Assembly: GCF_000262465.1 (NCBI RefSeq)
Contig: NZ_CM001489.1
Coordinates: 6,526,839 to 6,590,838, forward strand
Direction: 5' to 3'
From: Frankia sp. QA3
Lineage (GTDB): Bacteria > Actinomycetota > Actinomycetes > Frankiales > Frankiaceae
Length of the DNA: 64,000 nt
Below, one piece after another: positions 57,756 through 64,000 of this stretch; position 1 is the stretch's first letter; every line of letters starts with the position of its first letter. The position numbers and the translations under genes are program-made. Under the pieces are notes generated by a model. The model was given only the letters and a program-made list of their open reading frames with translations, had not been told where the DNA came from and made no database searches.

Positions 57756-59105
57756 CTACACGCCGCGGAACCGGTTGATTGCGGTCAGGTGGCGAGTGCG
57801 GAGCTCCTCGTCACGGATACCCAGCCCTTCGGCCGGCGCCAGGCAGCGCACGCCGATCTTGCCCTGGTGCGTGTTGCGGTGCACATCGTAGACGGCCTGT
57901 CCCGTCTCGGTAAGCGGGTACACCCGGGAGAGGGTGGGATGGATCATCCCGCGGGCGATGAGCCGATTGGCCTCCCAGGCTTCCCGGTAGTTGGCGAAGT
58001 GGGAGCCGACGATGTGCTTGAGGTTCATCCACAGGTACCGGTTGTCGTACTCGTGCTGGAAACCACTGGTGGAGGCGCAGGTCGCGATGATGCCGCCGCG
58101 GCGGGCCACATAGACGGACGCGCCGAAGGTCTCCCGCCCGGGATGTTCGAGCACGATGTCCGGGTCGTCCCCGCCGGTGAGTTCGCGGATACGCCGGCCG
58201 AACCGCTGCCATTCCCGCGGATTCTGGGTGTGTTCGTCGCTCCAGAACCGGTAGTCCTCGGCGACCCGGTCGATGATGAGCTCGGCGCCGAGGGAGCGGC
58301 AGATCTCCGCCTTCCCCGGCGACGACACGACGCAGACCGGGATCGCCCCGCCGTGCAGCGCGAGCTGGGTGGCGTAGGACCCCAGCCCGCCGGACGCCCC
58401 CCAGACCAGGACGACGTCGCCCTGCTTCATCCGGGCGCCGTTGGCGGAGACCAGCTGGCGGTAGGCGGTGGAGTTGACCAGCCCCGGCACGGCCGCCTCC
58501 TCCCAGGTGAGATGGCCGGGTTTGGGCATGAGCTGGTTCGCCTTGACGAGGGCGAGCTCGGCCAGCCCGCCGAAGTTCGTCTCGAAACCCCAGATTCGTT
58601 GCTCGGGATCCAGCATCGTGTCGTTGTGACCGTCGGCGCGTTCCAGCTCGACAGACAGGCAGTGGGCCACGACCTCGTCCCCCGGGGACCAGACGTGTAC
58701 GCCGGCTCCTGTCCTCAGCACGACTCCGGCCAGATCGGAACCCACGACGTGGTAAGGCTGGTCATGGCGGGAAGCAAGGGGAGATGTCCGGCCGTAGCGT
58801 TCGAGGAAGCCGAAGGTGGACACCGGCTCGAAGATCGACGTCCACACCGTGTTGTAGTTCACCGAGGAGGCCATGACCGCGACGAGAGCCTCGCCGGGGC
58901 CGACCTCGGGCGTGGGCACCTCGTCGACGTGCAGGGAGCGGCGCGGGTCCTTGTCCCGGGACGGGACGCCGTCGAACATCCCGGTCTCGTCGCGGCGCAC
59001 GACGACGCCGCGGTAGAACTCCGGGATCGCGAACGCGGCGAACTCCGCCTGCCGGGCGGGGGACGGCGGGCTCTGGGCGATGATCGCTTCCAGGATGTCC
59101 TTCAC
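57756..59105 (-). CDS. ccr: Crotonyl-CoA carboxylase/reductase
   Basis: GTG at 59103-59105, with GGAGG 6 bases upstream and the family N-terminus MKDILEAII; the frame continues upstream through a tandem repeat that is not protein-like. The 449-residue MDR-superfamily enzyme shows SSVNYNTVWTSIFEPVSTF, HVVGSDLAGVVLRTG, RIWGFETNFGGLAELALVKA, the NADPH fold VLVWGASGGLGSYATQLA, and IVGSHFANYREAWEAN. The Asn (VNYN), Phe-Glu (GFET) and His (GSHF) of the CO2-binding pocket are all present. It makes (2S)-ethylmalonyl-CoA for the ethylmalonyl-CoA pathway or for polyketide extenders. Confidence 0.94.
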   Translation of the reverse strand: MKDILEAIIAQSPPSPARQAEFAAFAIPEFYRGVVVRRDETGMFDGVPSRDKDPRRSLHVDEVPTPEVGPGEALVAVMASSVNYNTVWTSIFEPVSTFGFLERYGRTSPLASRHDQPYHVVGSDLAGVVLRTGAGVHVWSPGDEVVAHCLSVELERADGHNDTMLDPEQRIWGFETNFGGLAELALVKANQLMPKPGHLTWEEAAVPGLVNSTAYRQLVSANGARMKQGDVVLVWGASGGLGSYATQLALHGGAIPVCVVSSPGKAEICRSLGAELIIDRVAEDYRFWSDEHTQNPREWQRFGRRIRELTGGDDPDIVLEHPGRETFGASVYVARRGGIIATCASTSGFQHEYDNRYLWMNLKHIVGSHFANYREAWEANRLIARGMIHPTLSRVYPLTETGQAVYDVHRNTHQGKIGVRCLAPAEGLGIRDEELRTRHLTAINRFRGV

Positions 59106-59137
59106 GATCGGCCTCCGGCGGTACGCGGTCGATGACG

Positions 59138-59198
59138 GTTGACAGGGCGGCAGGGGTCGTTGACAGGGCGGCAGGGGTCGTTGACGGGCGGCAGAGGC
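59138..59198. repeat. 21-bp tandem repeat in the ccr leader
   Basis: Two exact 21-bp copies (59138-59158 and 59159-59179), each starting GTTGACAGGGCGGCAGG, and a partial third (59180-59198). It lies between the divergent ccr and sigma-factor genes, 33 bp upstream of the ccr start codon. Each copy presents TTGACA on the plus strand. Confidence 0.9.
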
Positions 59199-59321
59199 AA
59201 CTGATGGGTACGGAGACGGGGTCGCGGGATGTGGGGGCTGTCTGTTTCGTGTGCGACGCGATAGAACTTTCGGGACAACTTCGAGTGCTCGGTCCGCGTC
59301 CAACGTGGTGTGACCGCGCCC

Positions 59322-59879
59322 ATGACAGTCGTGGAGGGGTGGCGGCCCGTGCCTGCGCGGAGCGACGCCGCCCGTAGCGACGTAGCGCGGGACGCGGACG
59401 CCGCCCTGACCGCGTTGTACTCCGAGCACTACCGGTCACTGGTGCGTCTTGCCGCGTTGCTGCTGGATGACGTGGGTCTGTGCGAAGAGGTGGTCCAGGA
59501 CGCCTACATCCGGGTCCACGGGGCCTGGGGACGTCTACAGGACCGGGACAAGGCCCTGGCCTACCTTCGGCAGACCGTCGTCAATCTCGCACGTTCCACG
59601 CTGCGTCGTCGACTCGTCGCTCTCAAGCATGCCCCCAAGCCCATGCCCGATGCCGCCAGCGCCGAGGAGGGGGCCTACTCTCTCGTCGAGCGAGCCGCCG
59701 TCATCCAGGCACTTCGAGAGCTGCCGCGGCGCCAGCGGGAGGCGGTCGTCCTGCGCTACTACGCCGACATGTCCGAGGCGGACGCGGCGGCGGTGATGGG
59801 CTGCAGCATCGGCTCCGTCAAGGCCTATACCTCCCGAGGGTTGTCCGCCTTGAGCGGCAAGCTGGAGGGCCTACGGTGA
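59322..59879 (+). CDS. ECF sigma factor (SigE/Sig-70 family)
   Basis: ATG 59322 chosen; an in-frame GTG lies 12 bp upstream and another GTG, preceded by GGAGGGG, lies near 59349. The protein is about 185 residues. Sigma region 2 is ALYSEHYRSLVRLAALLLDD followed by CEEVVQDAYIRVHGAW, and region 4 is ALRELPRRQREAVVLRYYAD, MSEADAAAVMGCSIGSVKAY and TSRGLSAL. This resembles the actinobacterial SigE-type ECF subgroup. It overlaps the next gene by 4 bp, which encodes a membrane protein likely to be its regulator, and diverges from ccr. Confidence 0.9.
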   Translation: MTVVEGWRPVPARSDAARSDVARDADAALTALYSEHYRSLVRLAALLLDDVGLCEEVVQDAYIRVHGAWGRLQDRDKALAYLRQTVVNLARSTLRRRLVALKHAPKPMPDAASAEEGAYSLVERAAVIQALRELPRRQREAVVLRYYADMSEADAAAVMGCSIGSVKAYTSRGLSALSGKLEGLR

Positions 59880-60868
59880 GCGCGTTGGAACCGGACGAGC
59901 TCACCCGGCTGCTGACCGAGGCGGTTGAGACCATCCGGCCCTCCCCGGACGCCTACCGGCAGATCCAGGCCGGCATCGCGCGCCGGCGCCGCTGGCGCCT
60001 CCCCGTGTTCACCCTCGGCGGGATGGTGATGGCGGCGCTCATCGGGCTGGCGGTGGTGGCCATCCGGCCGAGCCCGTCCAACCAGGTCGTCGAGCCGGCC
60101 ATGCCGCCGGTCATGCCGACCACGTTCGCCGAGCCGAGCCGCGCGGCGACCGTGCCGGTGCCGGGCGGCACGGGCCGCTCCGGCTCCGGTGGCGGCGGGT
60201 CGGCCTCGGGATCGGCCACCCGTGCGCCGACGAGCCCGCCGCCGACCCGGCCGACGACGTCCGCGTCCTCGCCGTCGGTGGCCGCCACCAGCCCGCAGTC
60301 GTCCGCACCGTCGATCACCACCGGCCCGGGTAGCCCGCAGCTGCCCACGCCGGTGGCGAAGCCGGCGGGCGTGAACGACATCGACGGCGACGGCCAGCCC
60401 GACACCGTCGCGGTGGACGGGACGAACCTGCGCGTGAAGTTCTCCCGGGACGGCCAGCTCGCCCAGGTCCCCCTCGGCAGCATCACCACCCCGCTGAACA
60501 GCGCGGTCGTCGACATCGACGCCGACGGTTTCGGCGAGCTGCTGGTGCAGACCCAGGCGGCCAACGGGACGAAGAGCTACGCCCTGCTGCACTACGTCAG
60601 CCTCGACCAGCTGGTCGCGGTGACGCCGCCGAGTGGCCTGACCCTCGGCGCGGGCGTCCACGGCAACTCCGCCGTCGGCTTCCGCTGCGCCGACAAGACC
60701 CTGCAGATCAGCAAGGGCTCGTCGAACGACGGAACCCAGTTCAACGTGATCACCACGACGCTGGCGTTCACCCCCGACGGCCTGACCGTCCAGGACAGCG
60801 CCTCCAGCACGGTGCGGCTGCCGGCGGACTCCTCCCCCTTCGTGGTGTCCTGCGGCGCGCTGTCCTGA
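59876..60868 (+). CDS. Single-pass membrane protein with FG-GAP/calcium-like motifs, putative sigma-factor regulator
   Basis: GTG 59876 overlaps the sigma-factor stop (GTGA) and is preceded by GGAGGG. The 330-residue protein has a cytoplasmic N-terminus of about 40 residues (DELTRLLTEAVETIRPSPDA), one membrane helix (TLGGMVMAALIGLAVVAI, about 45-63), a Ser/Thr/Pro linker to about 160, then an exported domain with two DxDxDG motifs (NDIDGDGQPDTVAVDG and VDIDADGFGELLVQT) of FG-GAP/VCBS style and two Cys. The topology and coupling are those of an anti-sigma factor, though no zinc-type ASD motif is visible. Probable cognate regulator. Confidence 0.7.
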   Translation: MSALEPDELTRLLTEAVETIRPSPDAYRQIQAGIARRRRWRLPVFTLGGMVMAALIGLAVVAIRPSPSNQVVEPAMPPVMPTTFAEPSRAATVPVPGGTGRSGSGGGGSASGSATRAPTSPPPTRPTTSASSPSVAATSPQSSAPSITTGPGSPQLPTPVAKPAGVNDIDGDGQPDTVAVDGTNLRVKFSRDGQLAQVPLGSITTPLNSAVVDIDADGFGELLVQTQAANGTKSYALLHYVSLDQLVAVTPPSGLTLGAGVHGNSAVGFRCADKTLQISKGSSNDGTQFNVITTTLAFTPDGLTVQDSASSTVRLPADSSPFVVSCGALS

Positions 60869-60872
60869 CCGG

Positions 60873-60907
60873 GCCGGGCGGTAGGCCTGTTCCGGCCCCC
60901 GCCCGGC
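60873..60907 (+). terminator. Hairpin after the sigma-factor/membrane-protein pair
   Basis: GCCGGGCGG / CCGCCCGGC, 9 bp each (60873-60881, 60899-60907), begins 5 bp after the stop codon at 60868. Confidence 0.55.
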
Positions 60908-60970
60908 TACCGCGGGGCGGCTCCGGCCGCTCACGGGGCGCGCTGCCGGGCCGGGCGCCAGGAGCAAGAT

Positions 60971-60982
60971 CACGTTATCGTG
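60971..60982. promoter_or_regulatory. Palindrome and possible -10 upstream of the thiolase gene
   Basis: CACG-TTAT-CGTG is a short perfect palindrome, and TATCGT within it fits TAxxxT. It lies 130 bp upstream of the thiolase start in a locally AT-richer spot. Operator or promoter status is a guess. Confidence 0.25.
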
Positions 60983-61111
60983 GTGTTGAAGGTGCCCGTG
61001 GGGTGAGCGCACCGACCGTACCGAGGTGACGTCGTCGCAGGGGTACGTCCGGTGTCGACTCGCGGGAGGACGTCCCGAGGGATCTTCCCCAGGAATGATG
61101 AGGAGGCAGCC

Positions 61112-62299
61112 ATGCCTGGTTCCGTGATCGTGGCCGGCGCGCGGACACCGATCGGGAAGCTGTCCGGGGCGCTGAAGAGCTTCACCGCGACGGATCTGGG
61201 CGGTATCGCGATCTCCGGTGCGCTGGAGCGGGCCGGGCTGTCCGGCGAGGCGATCCAGTACGTCATCATGGGGCACGTGATCCAGGCCGGCACCGGTCCG
61301 ATCACCGCCCGGCAGGCGGCCGTCGCCGCCGGCATCCCGATGACGGTGCCCGCGGTCACGATCAACAAGGTGTGCCTGTCCGGCCTCGACGCGATCGCCC
61401 TCGCCGACACCTACATCGCCAGCGGCGAGTACGACCTCGTCGTCGCCGGCGGGATGGAGTCCATGACCGGGGCGCCGCACCTGCTGCGCTCCATGCGCGC
61501 CGGGGTGAAGTACGGCGCGGCCGAGGCGCTCGACGCCATCGACCAGGACGCCCTGTTCTGCGCCTTCGACCAGATCTCCATGGGTGCGAGCACCGAGCGT
61601 TACAACGGTGCGCTGAACATCTCCCGCGCCGAGCAGGACGAGTTCGCCGCCCGGTCGCACCAGCGGGCCGCCGCCGCCGCCAAGAACGGCCTGTTCGACA
61701 ACGAGATCGTCCCCGTCTCCGTGCCGCAGCGCCGCGGCGAGCCGCTCGTCGTCAGCCAGGACGAGGGCGTGCGCGCCGACACCTCCGCCGAGGTGCTCGG
61801 CAAGCTGCGTCCGGCGTTCGGCAAGGACGGCACGATCACCGCCGGGTCGGCGTCGCAGATCTCCGACGGCGCGGCCGCGGTCATCGTGGCGAGCCGGGCC
61901 AAGGCCGAGGAGCTCGGCCTGCCGATCCTCGCCGAGGTCGGCCACCACGGCTTCGTCGCAGGCCCCGACACCTCGCTGCAGTCCCAGCCGTCCAACGCCA
62001 TCCTGGCCGCGCTGGCCAAGGAACGGCTCACCCCCGCCGACCTCGACCTCGTCGAGATCAACGAGGCGTTCGCCGCGGTCTCCATCCAGTCCATGCGCGA
62101 CCTCGGGATCAGCTCCGACATCGTCAACGTCAACGGCGGTGCGATCGCGATCGGCCACCCGCTCGGCGCCTCCGGCGCCCGCATCGCCCTGACCCTGCTC
62201 AACGAGCTCGCCCGGCGTGGCGGCGGGATCGGCGCGGCCGGCCTGTGCGGCGGTGGCGGCCAAGGCGACGCCCTGATCCTGCGCGTCCCGGCGGCGTGA
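61112..62299 (+). CDS. Acetyl-CoA acetyltransferase (thiolase)
   Basis: ATG 61112 with AGGAGG at 61101-61106. A 395-residue thiolase with the acyl-accepting cysteine C88 in [48 protein letters not shown] (His) and the second cysteine in [16 protein letters not shown]. It condenses two acetyl-CoA to acetoacetyl-CoA, the entry step of the ethylmalonyl-CoA pathway, or runs in the degradative direction. It overlaps meaB (GTGA), so the two are co-translated. Confidence 0.93.
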   Translation: MPGSVIVAGARTPIGKLSGALKSFTATDLGGIAISGALERAGLSGEAIQYVIMGHVIQAGTGPITARQAAVAAGIPMTVPAVTINKVCLSGLDAIALADTYIASGEYDLVVAGGMESMTGAPHLLRSMRAGVKYGAAEALDAIDQDALFCAFDQISMGASTERYNGALNISRAEQDEFAARSHQRAAAAAKNGLFDNEIVPVSVPQRRGEPLVVSQDEGVRADTSAEVLGKLRPAFGKDGTITAGSASQISDGAAAVIVASRAKAEELGLPILAEVGHHGFVAGPDTSLQSQPSNAILAALAKERLTPADLDLVEINEAFAAVSIQSMRDLGISSDIVNVNGGAIAIGHPLGASGARIALTLLNELARRGGGIGAAGLCGGGGQGDALILRVPAA

Positions 62300-63348
62300 C
62301 CGCCGGCTCCGCCGCGGGTCCCGACCGCGAGCGGGGTCTGCCCGACCGCGCTCGGGGCCCGGCCCCGGCGGAGCTGGCTGCGGCGGAGCTGGTCGCGGCG
62401 GAGCTGGTCGCGGCGGCCGTCGGCGGTGACCGGCGGGCTCTCGCCCGGCTGCTTTCGGCCGTGGAGAACACCCCCAGGCGGTGGCGGGAGATCGGCGCGG
62501 CGCTCGCCGGGCATGCCGGCGGCGCGCAGACCGTCGGCCTGACCGGCGCCCCGGGGGTCGGCAAGTCGACGACCGTCACCGCCCTGGTGCGGGCCTACCG
62601 CCGCGCCGGGCACCGGGTGGGTGTGCTCGCGGTCGATCCGTCCTCGCCGTACACCGGCGGCGCGCTGCTCGGCGACCGGGTGCGGATGAGCGAGCACGCC
62701 GGCGATCCCGGGGTGTTCATCCGCTCGCTGGCCAGCCGTGGGCGCCTCGGCGGGCTGGCCGCCGCGACCGCGCAGGCGCTGCGGGTCCTCGACGCGGCCG
62801 GCTTCGACGTCGTCATCGTCGAGACGGTCGGCGTCGGCCAGGCGGAGATCGATATCGCCGCGCTCGCGGACACCACCTGTGTTCTGCTCGCGCCCGGCGC
62901 GGGCGACGACGTGCAGGCGGTCAAGGCCGGCCTGCTGGAGGTCGCGGACGTCCTCGTCGTCAACAAGGGGGACCGGCCGGGTGCGGCGCGCACCGTCGCC
63001 GACCTGACCGCGATGACCGGGATGCGCGCTGGCGGCCGGCGCCCGGCGGTGGTCCGCGTCGCCGCGACCCTGGGCGAGGGCATCGACGAACTCGTCGAGC
63101 GGATCGCCGCGCACCGGCGGGAACTCGCCGCGACCGGCGAGCTCGACCGCCGCCGGCTGGCCCGCGCCGCCGACGAGATCCGGGGGCTGGCCCTGACCGC
63201 GCTGCGGGACCGCCTGGCCGCTCCGCCGCACGACGCGCGCCTGGCGGAGCTCGCCCGCCTGGTGGTCGCCGGTGCCGCCGACCCCTGGTCGGCGGCCGAG
63301 CGCCTGCTCGGCGACGTCATGACGGCGCAGCCGGTGCCGTCCGCCTGA
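62296..63348 (+). CDS. meaB: MeaB/ArgK-type G3E GTPase, B12-mutase chaperone
   Basis: GTG 62296 overlaps the thiolase stop. A 350-residue protein. After an Ala/Glu/Leu N-terminus with a 15-bp DNA repeat comes the GTPase: Walker [54 protein letters not shown], and the base motif VVNKGD. MeaB proteins load adenosylcobalamin on, and protect, acyl-CoA mutases, here presumably Ecm 11 kb away and any methylmalonyl-CoA mutase elsewhere. Confidence 0.94.
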   Translation: MTAGSAAGPDRERGLPDRARGPAPAELAAAELVAAELVAAAVGGDRRALARLLSAVENTPRRWREIGAALAGHAGGAQTVGLTGAPGVGKSTTVTALVRAYRRAGHRVGVLAVDPSSPYTGGALLGDRVRMSEHAGDPGVFIRSLASRGRLGGLAAATAQALRVLDAAGFDVVIVETVGVGQAEIDIAALADTTCVLLAPGAGDDVQAVKAGLLEVADVLVVNKGDRPGAARTVADLTAMTGMRAGGRRPAVVRVAATLGEGIDELVERIAAHRRELAATGELDRRRLARAADEIRGLALTALRDRLAAPPHDARLAELARLVVAGAADPWSAAERLLGDVMTAQPVPSA

Positions 63349-63401
63349 CCGGTCCGGCCGACCCGCCACGTCCCTGCGACCCACGGGGGGAGGAACCGTC
63401 G

Positions 63402-63863
63402 ATGAGCCGCCTCGACGACCCGACGACGTCCGCCGACGAGCTGATCCGCGGCCTCGGCCTCGAACCTCATCCGGAGGGCGGCTGGTACCGCCGGACCTGG
63501 GCCAGCCCCGACCTCGTCACGGCGCACGGCGGGCAGCGGCCCGTGATGACGTCCATCCTGTTCCTGCTGCGCCCGGGCGAGGTGTCCCGGTGGCATCGGG
63601 TGGCCTCGGCCGAGATCTGGCTCTGGCAGGGCGGTGGCGCCCTCGAGCTCACTCTCGGCGGCACGGCCCGCCGGCCGTCGCCGGGCCGGGCAGGGCTGCT
63701 CGGGCCGGATGCGACGGCCGGCGAGGTGCCGCAGCTCGTCGTCCCGGCGGGGGAGTGGCAGACCGCCGTGCCAAGCGGCGGGCGACACGTCCTCGTCGGC
63801 TGCGTCGTCGCGCCCGGATTCGACTTCGCAGACTTCGAGCTCCTGGCCGACCTAGATGAGTAA
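63402..63863 (+). CDS. Cupin-type DUF985 protein
   Basis: ATG 63402 after GGGGGGAGG. A 153-residue beta-barrel protein with ELIRGLGLEPHPEGGWYRRT, MTSILFLLRPGEVSRWHRVA, SAEIWLWQGGGALELTL, and VGCVVAPGFDFADFELL, the full DUF985 (Cupin_5) signature. Function unknown; some members are related to sugar-binding cupins. It follows meaB after 53 bp and may share its transcript. The last 137 bp of the window hold nothing that I recognise. Confidence 0.88.
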   Translation: MSRLDDPTTSADELIRGLGLEPHPEGGWYRRTWASPDLVTAHGGQRPVMTSILFLLRPGEVSRWHRVASAEIWLWQGGGALELTLGGTARRPSPGRAGLLGPDATAGEVPQLVVPAGEWQTAVPSGGRHVLVGCVVAPGFDFADFELLADLDE

Positions 63864-64000
63864 TTTCGAACCCCTCATTGACCCTGGGTAGTCGCTGGCT
63901 AACCCCGTGGCCGTGGCGGTTGCCGCGGCCGTTGCCGCCCGTTTGCCCGCCAGCCCGGCCACCGGCCGGATTGCGGCCAGATCATGCCGAGGCTGACGCA

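Overview
The window is a very GC-rich actinobacterial chromosome segment. The gene order argS-lysA-hom-thrC-thrB-rho-rpmE-prfA-prmC-tsaC-glyA-wecA-atpBEFHAGDC-murA, the actinobacterial mismatch endonuclease NucS, F420-type luciferase-like enzymes and an ethylmalonyl-CoA gene set point to Actinomycetota. A Frankia-like genome is my best guess; this is inference from gene content and style, as no rRNA or other marker is present.

Layout. (1) 0-15.4 kb, accessory: a PHP endonuclease (EndoQ-type) fused to a UvrD helicase, a methyltransferase, an alpha-oxoamine synthase, aat overlapping a GGDEF/EAL membrane protein, two luciferase-like oxidoreductases and an XRE/TPR-like regulator. (2) 15.4-17.4 kb, a scar: remnants of a GT4 glycosyltransferase and a metallo-beta-lactamase-fold protein, plus a membrane protein cut by an amber codon, ending at tRNA-Arg(CCG). 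(3) 17.5-34.8 kb, housekeeping: response regulator, argS, the lysine/threonine operon, rho, rpmE, prfA-prmC-tsaC, glyA and wecA. (4) 34-43 kb: the F1Fo ATP synthase operon, with a possible small ORF before atpA and a short epsilon subunit. (5) 43-49 kb: a MazF-type toxin-antitoxin pair, PduO-type cobalamin adenosyltransferase, a PP2C-like protein, a deletion scar joining two truncated genes, murA with Asp at the fosfomycin-target position, and a STAS protein. (6) 49-63.9 kb: ethylmalonyl-CoA mutase, an HD (MESH1/SpoT-like) hydrolase, NucS, a double 3-hydroxyacyl-CoA dehydrogenase, a DivIVA-like protein, crotonyl-CoA carboxylase/reductase, an ECF sigma factor with a membrane partner, thiolase, MeaB and a cupin.

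How the genes fit together. Thiolase, 3-hydroxybutyryl-CoA dehydrogenase, Ccr, Ecm, MeaB and the adenosyltransferase supply much of the first half of the ethylmalonyl-CoA pathway and its B12 support, although they lie in several transcription units. The ECF sigma gene diverges from ccr across a tandem-repeat region.

A pervasive oddity is short tandem repeats (11-21 bp units, 2-6 copies). They sit repeatedly at or just beyond stop codons (prmC, tsaC, atpC, the PP2C gene), in 5' leaders (lysA, ccr) and in frame inside genes (rho, the XRE regulator, the EAL protein, thrC). The one at atpC coincides with apparent loss of the epsilon C-terminal domain. Starts were chosen from Shine-Dalgarno spacing, overlap with the upstream gene and family N-termini; many are GTG and one (rho) is TTG.
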